Assembly (NCBI GenBank): GCA_051746985.1
Contig: JBNJFP010000008.1
Span: 1 to 64,000 of the forward strand
Reading direction: 5' to 3'
DNA from: Fodinibius sp051746985
Lineage (GTDB): Bacteria > Bacteroidota > Rhodothermia > Balneolales > Balneolaceae
Length of the DNA: 64,000 bases
In this document: positions 36,366-43,750 of the stretch, one piece after another
Numbering within the stretch: the stretch's first letter is position 1
How the letters are laid out: each line of letters starts with the position of its first letter
The notes under the pieces: generated by a model
The model's input: the letters and a program-made list of their open reading frames with translations, nothing else
Told to the model about the DNA's origin: nothing
The model's database searches: none
Made by a program: the position numbers and the translations under genes

Positions 36366-37529
36366 CTATTCTTTTTCTAATGTAATTACAGAAATATTGG
36401 GGGGAGCACCATAGCGAATGGGCGCAAGGGTGAAACCGAGTCCATTGTTAACATTAATGGGAAGGTCATGTTCGTGGTAAAGTCCCTGCACGTATTGGGT
36501 TTCGCGCTGGGAGGCGGAAAAGCCCATCCCCATAAAAGGTACGTGAATTTGTCCGCCGTGGGTGTGTCCGGCCAGCATCAGGCTATAGTTTTGGTTAAAT
36601 GCGGATTCGATTAAGGCTTTGTTAACTTGGTGGGAGGCAAAAATTTTGAGGGAACTGCTGTTCGAGGAGGTCAGGGAATCGATAACTTGAGGGTCAGATT
36701 TTTGGCTGTAAATTTCGGTAACCCCCGTTATGGAAATGTCGGTAGTGCTGTCAATTTCGATGGTGTGATTTTGATTGTGCAAAAGTGGGATACCCTGCTT
36801 TTCGAGGGCAGGTTCTATGTTTTCAAGGCCGGCCCAATAGTCATGGTCGCCTATGAGAGCAAGGGTACCGAAGGGAGCGTCGGCTTTGCCGAACTCTTTG
36901 GCTGACATTTCGATAAAGTCGGTACCGTAGGAAATGAGATCGCCAGTGAAGATAATCAGGTCGGGATTCTGGGCGTTTACTTTTTGGATGTAGCTGCTAA
37001 TTTCATCACGGCCGGTGTATTGGTCGCCCTGTATGTCAGAAATGTGGGCGATGGTAAACCCTTCGAGCGATTGGGGCAGTTCGTCGATCTGTACTGTGAT
37101 ATGCTCTGCTTCTATTTGGGTTGTATGGAGATAGGTTTTTGTTGCGACAAACAGGAATACGGTTATAAATAGTGCTACGAGCAGTTTCGGACGCCACCGG
37201 CTAATGACGTTTTTATCCCCATAAAAAAGTCGGTTGCCAAGGGCGATGATGTCGAGGGGTATGACCCAGGTTGCAAGCTGAAAGACGAAGATGAGTCCGA
37301 GCCAGAACCAGTAGGTGAGCAGTTTGGGGTATTCGAGCAGTTCGACGCTGCCGGTGCTATAGAAGTGGATGAGCGCGATGATGGGATAAGCACAAAATGA
37401 CAGCAGGAGGCCGGAGAATATTTTTTGGGTACGCTGTGGGGCAGTGGCGTAGTAGCGAAAGATGAGGTAGAGCTGGGCGGGAGCCATCAGCAGGGCTATG
37501 ATGAGGGTAGTTTTTAGAAGCCAGGGCAA
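36366..37529 (-). CDS. Membrane-anchored metallophosphoesterase, divergent
   Basis: Protein of 387 residues. The N-terminal 140 residues contain four membrane helices (about 7-27, 40-58, 70-95 and 115-135). The rest is a calcineurin-like phosphoesterase of the YkuE/YaeI type, with FTGDLISYG and AGHTHGGQIH intact. Two motifs depart from the usual form: the first reads ISDIQGDQ instead of the SDLH type, and GNHD is GDHD (DNA at 36838-36849 supports Asp). Metal geometry may be altered. The start is TTG 37529; an in-frame stop lies five codons upstream. Substrate unknown. Confidence 0.78.
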   Translation of the reverse strand: MPWLLKTTLIIALLMAPAQLYLIFRYYATAPQRTQKIFSGLLLSFCAYPIIALIHFYSTGSVELLEYPKLLTYWFWLGLIFVFQLATWVIPLDIIALGNRLFYGDKNVISRWRPKLLVALFITVFLFVATKTYLHTTQIEAEHITVQIDELPQSLEGFTIAHISDIQGDQYTGRDEISSYIQKVNAQNPDLIIFTGDLISYGTDFIEMSAKEFGKADAPFGTLALIGDHDYWAGLENIEPALEKQGIPLLHNQNHTIEIDSTTDISITGVTEIYSQKSDPQVIDSLTSSNSSSLKIFASHQVNKALIESAFNQNYSLMLAGHTHGGQIHVPFMGMGFSASQRETQYVQGLYHEHDLPINVNNGLGFTLAPIRYGAPPNISVITLEKE

Positions 37530-37620
37530 ATCGGGATTGTTTTAATGATTGTTGTTTATATTATGGGTTGGATATACCCGAGAGGAAATGTGAAAATTTG
37601 GATCAAATATAATTGTATCG

Positions 37621-38466
37621 ATGACTAAAAAACAATCAAACGAAGATACGTTTAAGGAGCTTTGCGTGGGCTATGTGCTAAATGTTCTTGAGCAGGGGGA
37701 ACGCGAGCGGTTTGAGGTGATGCTGGATGATGCTACGGATGAGCAGCGGGCGCTGTACGAACGGATGCGCACGAGGGCAAATGAGCTGATGTTTGGGGAT
37801 GAGGAGCATGTTGATCCTGATGAACTGAAGGAGCGGTTGCTTGCTGAGGCTGGTGCTGCTGAGGTTAGTGATGTGCAACAAGTGGATGAGGCTGGAGATG
37901 TGGTTGAGGCAGACGAGAGTGGTGACGAAAATCGTGGTTCGTTTGCGGTTGTAACGTCTATTGCGCTGGGTATTATCTGTTTGAGTCTGATTTTTTATTC
38001 GTTTACGCTCTGGTCGCAGCTGAATGAGCAAGAGGATACGATTTCGAAACAGGATGAGCGTATCGAGGATCTGCGTTCGGAGATGGATGAACTGGAGCAG
38101 ATGCTGTCGGTGATTGATTCGCGCGGGCTGCATGCGGTGGCTTTGCTGGGGATGGAGGCCAATCCGTTTGGGTATGGAAATGTGCTTTGGGATGAACAGA
38201 ATTTAAGGATGTTCGTTAAAGTCGGTGATTTGCCGACGCCTTCGTCGGATATGGAGTATCAGCTGTGGGCAATCGATGATAATGAGGCTACTTCGCTGCA
38301 CCGGTTTTCGGTGGATAGTGATGGGGAAGCGCGGTTTTTCCTTGAAGGAGTGGAGGAGCTAAAGGGGCAATCGGAGTTTTCTTTTGCGATAACGTTGGAG
38401 TCGCAGGGCAATGTTGATAGCCTGGATGGAGAGATGTACCTGATGGGTAGTTTTGGGGATGAGTAA
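37621..38466 (+). CDS. Anti-sigma factor-like membrane protein (RskA C-terminal type)
   Basis: Protein of 281 residues. A cytoplasmic N-terminal domain (1-75, with YVLNVLEQGERERFE, the pattern of anti-sigma-K proteins) is followed by an acidic linker, one membrane helix (about 107-131), a coiled coil (132-165) and an extracytoplasmic RskA-like domain (about 170-281, with MEYQLWAIDD). Such proteins hold an ECF sigma factor at the membrane until a signal triggers their proteolysis. No sigma gene is adjacent, which is unusual. The only sigma gene in the window is 37 kb away at 342-908. Confidence 0.78.
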   Translation: MTKKQSNEDTFKELCVGYVLNVLEQGERERFEVMLDDATDEQRALYERMRTRANELMFGDEEHVDPDELKERLLAEAGAAEVSDVQQVDEAGDVVEADESGDENRGSFAVVTSIALGIICLSLIFYSFTLWSQLNEQEDTISKQDERIEDLRSEMDELEQMLSVIDSRGLHAVALLGMEANPFGYGNVLWDEQNLRMFVKVGDLPTPSSDMEYQLWAIDDNEATSLHRFSVDSDGEARFFLEGVEELKGQSEFSFAITLESQGNVDSLDGEMYLMGSFGDE

Positions 38467-38468
38467 TG

Positions 38469-38511
38469 AGTCTTGAGTTATTAGGATACTCACGACCCAT
38501 CACTCAAGACT
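38469..38511. terminator. Probable bidirectional hairpin between convergent genes
   Basis: AGTCTTGAGT (38469-38478) pairs perfectly with ACTCAAGACT (38502-38511). It fills the space between the anti-sigma-like gene and the convergent DUF4412 gene. There is no real T run, so the terminator role is inferred from position. The loop also carries a near-direct repeat, ACTCACGAC then ACTCAAGAC. Confidence 0.45.
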
Positions 38512-38514
38512 ATA

Positions 38515-39276
38515 TTACTGCTTGCTCATGTTTTGGAAAAGGAAATCCTGAAAGCTAAGTACTTTTACGCCCGAGGGTACTTGCACCATGGCCCGTGCCA
38601 CGGATGATTCGTCTACTTCTGTGGCTTCTAATTTTGATACTATTTCGTCGTTTTCGAATACTTCAACTTTGAGCGGAAAATACTTTTCGGTAAAAACAAG
38701 ATCGGTAGGCAGGCTGTTGACGATGGATTCTGCATTGCCACGCCAGGGTTCGGCCAACATGCCCCAGTTTATATCCAGCTGTTTGGTCATCCATATTTCG
38801 GTGTGGGTACTGGGTTCGTCGGCATCTCGGAAAATAAATTTATCGGTTTGATACCCATGTAAAGTTGCTGATTCACCGGTTCGTTCGTACTCAACGTCTT
38901 CAGCTTTTTGGGCTGCATCAGCCGCGCCCTGACCATTGTCGAACATGTTCATCATGGAGGTGATGTCTTCTTTGGATATTTTAAGCGCGGTATTATCGCC
39001 GGTTAGAACAACAAAGTCTTCGGAATCAAGGCGTACCAGCACCCCTTCAGTGTCGATGGATTCCATAAATCCGTATTCCTTTTCGCCCTGCAGTAGGATG
39101 CGATCTTGAGTTAAAAACAGCGTGAAGTTATCATCTTTTTGTTCGGCGCCATCAGATGAATAGTTATAGCTGTTAAAGGTGATTTTTCCTTCAAATTGTG
39201 CGGAGGCAGGCTGTTGACTAAAGGAAGCGACAAGTAGCATTGCCGATAGATAGTAGGATGCTTTTTTCATAATCAA
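38515..39276 (-). CDS. DUF4412 secreted protein
   Basis: Exported protein of 253 residues, signal peptide cleaved after ASAQ. The mature part starts FEGKITFNSYN and later has GYQTDKFIFRDAD and EIWMTKQLDINWGML, matching DUF4412, a family of Bacteroidota periplasmic or lipid-interacting proteins of unknown function. A Met two codons in (39270) is an equally good start. It stands alone, convergent with the anti-sigma-like gene. Confidence 0.8.
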   Translation of the reverse strand: MIMKKASYYLSAMLLVASFSQQPASAQFEGKITFNSYNYSSDGAEQKDDNFTLFLTQDRILLQGEKEYGFMESIDTEGVLVRLDSEDFVVLTGDNTALKISKEDITSMMNMFDNGQGAADAAQKAEDVEYERTGESATLHGYQTDKFIFRDADEPSTHTEIWMTKQLDINWGMLAEPWRGNAESIVNSLPTDLVFTEKYFPLKVEVFENDEIVSKLEATEVDESSVARAMVQVPSGVKVLSFQDFLFQNMSKQ

Positions 39277-39340
39277 ACTGTTTGGGTAGTAATTGAGTTA
39301 CGCTTTTTACATCAATAACAAATATAAAGTTTCGTTAAAA

Positions 39341-39373
39341 TAAAAAAGCCTACCCGAATTAACGAGCAGACTT
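39341..39373 (-). terminator. Intrinsic terminator after mnmA
   Basis: On the minus strand an 11-bp stem with wobble pairs (AAGTCTGCTCG with CGGGTAGGCTT, 39363-39373 and 39346-39356) and a 6-base loop is followed by a T run. It lies 26 bases past the mnmA stop codon. Confidence 0.65.
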
Positions 39374-39398
39374 TATAACGTTTATTGATCATAAAAGA

Positions 39399-40529
39399 TT
39401 ATGCTTCCTGCAGAACGTTGGTGTCCACATTAACTTTGTGGATCCATCCACCGCCCACAACGTCGTTGCCTTCGTAGCAGACCACTGCCTGACCCGGGGT
39501 GATTGCTTCACGTCCGGTGGGGAAGGTAACTTCAATCTCGTCATCACCCAGCTGTTTGATCTGACCAACAACACCGTCGTCGTTGTAGCGGATTTTACCG
39601 GTAACTTCCATTTCGCCACCCGGTACTTCGCCATATTTACTCAGGTTAATATTTTTGGCGCGACAGGTCGTGGCGACAAGGTCTTCTTTTTCACCGATGG
39701 TAATTACGTTGGTATCGGGATTGATGTCCGTAACATATACCCGTTTGCCGAGCGCTAAGTCAAGTCCGCGGCGCTGACCAATGGTGTAAAAGGGATAGCC
39801 TTCGTGCTCACCGACAATATTTCCATCCTGATCAACGAATTTGCCACCTTTGACACGTTCTTCAAGTCCGTCCACGCGATCTTTGAGAAAGCGGCGGTAG
39901 TTGTCGTCAGGTACAAAGCAAATTTCGTAGGAGTCAGGTTTGTCAGCCACTTTCATCAGGCCAAACTCTTCGGCCATATTCCGAATTTCAGTTTTTTCAT
40001 AACTTCCCAATGGGAAAATGGTACGGGCCAAGTGCTTTTGCTCCACGCCCCAGAGTGCATACGACTGATCTTTTTTTGGATCGAGTCCCTTGGAAATTAC
40101 ATAGCGTCCATTTTCTTCACGCACATTGGCATAATGACCCGTAGCAATATAATCGCAGCCAAGGTTATCGGCGCGACGCAGCAAAGCCGCCCATTTTATA
40201 TGTGTGTTGCAAAGTACACAGGGATTAGGGGTACGGCCATTCATATAATCATCCACAAACCGGTCGATCACCCAGTCGCCGAACTCGTCACGGATATCCA
40301 CGATAAAATGTTTGAAGCCATGTTTAACGGCAATCTGTCGCGCGTCGTTCATGGATTCGAGGGTACAGCATCCGGTTTCTTTATCCGATTTGCCGCCCAC
40401 GCGGGAGTAATCCCACGTTTTCATCGTAATTCCGATGACATCATATCCTTGTTCTTTGAGCATTACCGCTGCCACAGAGGAATCAACTCCTCCGCTCATA
40501 GCCACTAATACTCTTCCTTTGCTACTCAT
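39399..40529 (-). CDS. mnmA: tRNA-uridine 2-sulfurtransferase MnmA
   Basis: Enzyme of 376 residues that thiolates U34 of tRNA-Glu, -Gln and -Lys. The PP-loop AMSGGVDSS is at 10-18. The catalytic region reads NPCVLCN, giving Cys104 and Cys107, with the partner Cys204 in SYEICFVPD. The CxxC plus C pattern, instead of DxxC plus C, is the form reported to bind a 4Fe-4S cluster; that is an inference from motif only. A further Cys pair (GCC, 53-55) is present in the insert. C-terminal beta-barrel is intact. Confidence 0.94.
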   Translation of the reverse strand: MSSKGRVLVAMSGGVDSSVAAVMLKEQGYDVIGITMKTWDYSRVGGKSDKETGCCTLESMNDARQIAVKHGFKHFIVDIRDEFGDWVIDRFVDDYMNGRTPNPCVLCNTHIKWAALLRRADNLGCDYIATGHYANVREENGRYVISKGLDPKKDQSYALWGVEQKHLARTIFPLGSYEKTEIRNMAEEFGLMKVADKPDSYEICFVPDDNYRRFLKDRVDGLEERVKGGKFVDQDGNIVGEHEGYPFYTIGQRRGLDLALGKRVYVTDINPDTNVITIGEKEDLVATTCRAKNINLSKYGEVPGGEMEVTGKIRYNDDGVVGQIKQLGDDEIEVTFPTGREAITPGQAVVCYEGNDVVGGGWIHKVNVDTNVLQEA

Positions 40530-40635
40530 TGTACTGATTCAATTTGAAAGTGTGAATGAACCCCAAAGATAAGGGTTTTTTATGTAAGTGTTGTGAAGAG
40601 AATTGCAGGGATTTTGTAGCTGTAAAATGGACTTC

Positions 40636-41151
40636 TTATTGCATGTAAAGATAGGGTTTCCAATCTTCCTGAACGCCTCCCAGAATTGATTGTAAAAAGG
40701 TGATATGGATAGGACGAAAAGGCTTTTGGTTGAGTGGCATTTTTGCTTCTTGCGGGGTTCGGTTGCCTTTCTCAACGTTGCACGTATTACAGGCTGTGAC
40801 CAGATTCTCCCAAGTGTCCCGGCCGCCACGACTTTTAGGCAATACGTGATCGATTGTAAGATTTTTTGAAGATCCACAATACTGGCAGGTTTTGTGATCG
40901 CGTTTCATGATATTATGGCGCGATAAGACAATCTGATTGTATGGAATATTGATGTAGCGGCGCAATCGAATGACCGATGGGTAGGAAAATTCCTCAGAAA
41001 CCGTACTGATAGTACGTTCGGGATAATCGTGGAGCATTTCGGCTTTATCTAAAAACAACAACTTTACGGACCGATGCACCGAACAAATGCTCAGCGGTTG
41101 GTAATCCTTATTTAATACCAGAACATTGGCGTCCATAGCATGTAAATTCAA
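40636..41151 (-). CDS. HNH endonuclease domain protein
   Basis: Protein of 171 residues. The N-terminal half has VLVLNKDYQPLSICSVHRSVKLLF, and the C-terminal half is an HNH nuclease with zinc-binding CQYCG and CNTCN and the catalytic LTIDHVLPKSRGG. This is the common chromosomal single-copy HNH protein of Bacteroidota and Cyanobacteria, whose role is unclear. The start could also be the Met five codons later (41136). An 18-bp perfect palindrome lies 36 bases upstream (see 41187-41204). It is divergent from gdhA. Confidence 0.85.
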   Translation of the reverse strand: MNLHAMDANVLVLNKDYQPLSICSVHRSVKLLFLDKAEMLHDYPERTISTVSEEFSYPSVIRLRRYINIPYNQIVLSRHNIMKRDHKTCQYCGSSKNLTIDHVLPKSRGGRDTWENLVTACNTCNVEKGNRTPQEAKMPLNQKPFRPIHITFLQSILGGVQEDWKPYLYMQ

Positions 41152-41186
41152 TTACGAGGTAAAAGTTGTTGCCTGAAAGGCATACA

Positions 41187-41225
41187 AACGTTGATATCAA
41201 CGTTAATGTGTAGAATCAACATTAA
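41187..41225. promoter_or_regulatory. Candidate operator upstream of the HNH gene
   Basis: AACGTTGATATCAACGTT (41187-41204) is a perfect 18-bp palindrome. It is overlapped by a second dyad, TTAATGT (41203-41209) with ACATTAA (41219-41225), and AATCAACATT repeats half of the first site. The cluster starts 36 bases before the HNH start codon and is about 220-260 bases before gdhA. The rest of 41152-41446 shows no gene. Confidence 0.5.
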
Positions 41226-41446
41226 ATTTTATTCAAATGCAACATTTTGCACAACGGTAAAATTTCCTAAAGCTATTGTACCATCAGGCAGCAAATGCCA
41301 TCGGATTTTATTTTAAATATAACTTATATGATCTAAGAAAATTTTATACCTTTCTGCCTTCAAAAAATGGGATTTACTGATTAAAGTCGTAAACTATTTC
41401 CCACAGCTGAAAATTATAAACCAACAAGATTTTGTAACTACTTTTT

Positions 41447-42754
41447 ATGCCTTATAACAAAAATGTGTACGCCACCGATTACTATAAGGAACCGGGGCCA
41501 AAGTTGGATGAAGACTCTCCTTTCGAATCAATGTTGGAGCGGTTTCGTTTTGCCGCAGAAGTACTTGATCTCGATGAAGGAATGTTTCAGTATTTGGCAA
41601 GTCCGGTAAAACAGGTAACCGTTTCGATTCCTATTGTAATGGATACCGGAGATATCCGTGTTTTTGAAGGATATCGCGTTATCCATAATAACTTGCTGGG
41701 CCCATCCAAAGGGGGGATTCGTTATGCGCCTGATGTAACCCTCGAGGAAGTGAATGCCTTGGCGGCATGGATGACCTGGAAATGTGCCATCGCAAATGTG
41801 CCATTTGGTGGCGCTAAAGGGGGCGTTCGTGTTGACCCTAAACATCTTTCGGATGGCGAACTTGAGCGACTAACCCGACGATATACGGCCAACATGTTGG
41901 AGGTTTTTGGGCCCGATCGCGATATTCCGGCACCCGACATGAATACCAATGAACAGGTGATGGCGTGGGTGATGGATACCTATAGCATGAATGCTCATAA
42001 AACCGAAACAGCTGTAGTAACCGGTAAACCCATTATTTTGGGGGGCTCTCACGGCCGTAAAGAAGCTACGGGACGTGGCGTGGTAACGGTTACATTGGCG
42101 GCACTAAATAAAGTGGGAATTTTGCCCAATAAATGTACAACCGTGGTGCAGGGGTTCGGTAATGTAGGTTCGGTAAGTGCAAAGCTGATGTATGAGCAAG
42201 GCGCAAAAGTCATTGCTATCAGTGATATCTCTGGTGGATATTATAATAAGGACGGCATCGATATACCCGCGGCCATGGAGTATGCCAAGAATAATAACAA
42301 TTCACTGGAAGGTTTTACGGAAGCAGATAACATTAGCAACGAGGAATTGTTGCAGCTCGAATGCGATGTGTTAATACCGGCGGCCAAAGAAGATCAGATT
42401 AATAAAAAGAATGCCCCCAATATAAATGCAAAAATTATTGCTGAAGGGGCAAACGGGCCAGTAACGGCTAACGCAGATTCCATTCTTGAGGATAAAGGTA
42501 TCATGGTTGTTCCTGATATTCTTGCCAACGCAGGTGGGGTAACCGTTTCATATTTTGAATGGGTGCAGGATCGTCAGGGATATTTTTGGACCGAAGAACG
42601 TGTTAACCGACGTCTTAACCGGATGATGCGAAATGCCTTTGACAATGTTTTTGAGGTGCGTAACAAATATGATATTACCCTGCGGCAGGCCGCTTATGTT
42701 TTTGGAATAAACAAAGTGGCAATGACGTTGCGATTACGTGGACTTTACGCCTAA
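41447..42754 (+). CDS. gdhA: Glutamate dehydrogenase (Glu/Leu/Phe/Val family)
   Basis: Enzyme of 435 residues catalysing reversible deamination of glutamate to 2-oxoglutarate. The substrate motifs GPSKGGIRY and MTWKCAIANVPFGGAKGGV (with catalytic Lys) are present, as are DMNTNEQVMAW and the Rossmann motif VQGFGNVGS. Length fits the hexameric 50-kDa class, and the C-terminal EWVQ and KYDITLRQAAYV helices are normal. NAD or NADP preference is not obvious. A hairpin terminator follows. Confidence 0.92.
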   Translation: MPYNKNVYATDYYKEPGPKLDEDSPFESMLERFRFAAEVLDLDEGMFQYLASPVKQVTVSIPIVMDTGDIRVFEGYRVIHNNLLGPSKGGIRYAPDVTLEEVNALAAWMTWKCAIANVPFGGAKGGVRVDPKHLSDGELERLTRRYTANMLEVFGPDRDIPAPDMNTNEQVMAWVMDTYSMNAHKTETAVVTGKPIILGGSHGRKEATGRGVVTVTLAALNKVGILPNKCTTVVQGFGNVGSVSAKLMYEQGAKVIAISDISGGYYNKDGIDIPAAMEYAKNNNNSLEGFTEADNISNEELLQLECDVLIPAAKEDQINKKNAPNINAKIIAEGANGPVTANADSILEDKGIMVVPDILANAGGVTVSYFEWVQDRQGYFWTEERVNRRLNRMMRNAFDNVFEVRNKYDITLRQAAYVFGINKVAMTLRLRGLYA

Positions 42755-42760
42755 TTTTAC

Positions 42761-42788
42761 AGGAATGTTGGAGTAGAGCATTCCTTTT
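42761..42788 (+). terminator. Probable intrinsic terminator after gdhA
   Basis: AGGAATG (42761-42767) pairs with CATTCCT (42779-42785), with an 11-base loop, followed by TTTT. It starts 6 bases after the gdhA stop codon and is short, so efficiency is uncertain. Confidence 0.55.
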
Positions 42789-42801
42789 AGATCTCTGTTA
42801 T

Positions 42802-43221
42802 ATGTCGAAACCCGATACGAAAAAATTGGTGCTGGATTCTAAATTTGAGGAGATGGAACGGCTCGAGCCTTTCATTGATGAGCTTAAGCAGTGGGCAAAC
42901 TTTGACGATGAGGATTCCAGCAGAATCATGCTTACACTGAGCGAAGCCGTCAATAATGCCATCATGCACGGTAATAAGGAGAATCCTGATAAAAAGGTAT
43001 GTGTGGTATCACGGTTCGATGCTGAAAGCGATATCCTCACGATAAGTGTGGAAGACGAGGGTGCGGGATTTAACCCCGATGACATTCCAGATCCGCTAAA
43101 AGAAGAAAACCTGTTTAATGAGGGGGGGCGGGGTGTTTATCTGATTGAACAGTATGCCGACGAGCTGCAGTTTTTGAAAGGAGGCACAAAAGCGGTTATC
43201 ACTTTTAAGCTTAATGGATAG
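42802..43221 (+). CDS. RsbW-like GHKL ATPase (anti-sigma kinase type)
   Basis: Protein of 139 residues with a histidine-kinase-like ATPase fold. N box: LTLSEAVNNAIMHGN (about 46-60). G1 box: VEDEGAGF (about 87-94). G2 box: GGRGVYLI. This is the serine-protein-kinase/anti-sigma class (RsbW, SpoIIAB, BtrW). Usually an antagonist (STAS) protein or a PP2C phosphatase is nearby; here the neighbours are gdhA and thioredoxin, so the partner is elsewhere. It might instead act in a general partner-switching stress response. Confidence 0.86.
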   Translation: MSKPDTKKLVLDSKFEEMERLEPFIDELKQWANFDDEDSSRIMLTLSEAVNNAIMHGNKENPDKKVCVVSRFDAESDILTISVEDEGAGFNPDDIPDPLKEENLFNEGGRGVYLIEQYADELQFLKGGTKAVITFKLNG

Positions 43222-43237
43222 TTTTTTCCAAAAAGAA

Positions 43238-43272
43238 AAAGGCGATGAAGTAATATTCATCGCCTTTTTTTT
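43238..43272. terminator. Bidirectional intrinsic terminator
   Basis: A 12-bp perfect stem (AAAGGCGATGAA at 43238-43249 with TTCATCGCCTTT at 43256-43267) with a 6-base loop. It is flanked by A and T runs on the two sides, so it works on both strands, between the RsbW-like gene and the convergent trxA. Confidence 0.88.
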
Positions 43273-43292
43273 ATGGAGTAATTCGTTTACCG

Positions 43293-43628
43293 TTAGTTGG
43301 TAAGTTGTGCTTCTAACTGCTTTTTAAGCTGAGCTTTAGGCACCGCTCCAACAATTTGATCAACGACTTCACCGTCTTTAAAAATCAGGAGTGACGGAAT
43401 ACTGCGGATTCCATACTTTGTTGATGTTTCGGGATTAGAATCCACATCCACCTTTCCAATTTTAGCTTTGCCTTCAAACTCTTTGGCCAGTTCTTCAACA
43501 ATGGGTCCAACCATTTTGCAGGGACCGCACCATTCTGCCCAAAAATCGACCAAAACCGGTTTGTTAGATTCCGCGTTTAAGACTTCTTCTTCAAATGAGT
43601 CGTCTGTAAATTTAACTGCTTTACTCAT
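43293..43628 (-). CDS. trxA: Thioredoxin
   Basis: Redox protein of 111 residues with the WCGPC motif (Cys34, Cys37) after VDFWAE and the cis-Pro in IRSIPSLL. Typical length and no signal peptide, so cytoplasmic. It donates electrons to ribonucleotide reductase and other disulfide enzymes. It is separated from dnaE by 122 bases with no obvious terminator, so partial read-through from dnaE is possible. Confidence 0.95.
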   Translation of the reverse strand: MSKAVKFTDDSFEEEVLNAESNKPVLVDFWAEWCGPCKMVGPIVEELAKEFEGKAKIGKVDVDSNPETSTKYGIRSIPSLLIFKDGEVVDQIVGAVPKAQLKKQLEAQLTN

Positions 43629-43750
43629 ATTGCACCTTCATCTTCATTAATTATTATTACATATCCTTTAGTAAAACGTCATTAATATCGGGTAATATAA
43701 TCCAATTATCACATCGTTTCTTATTATGGATGATATCACAAAAATTTATC

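Noticed and set aside
39804..40508. 234-residue plus-strand ORF inside mnmA
   Set aside because: Antisense shadow of an intact mnmA, with no motif or signal of its own.
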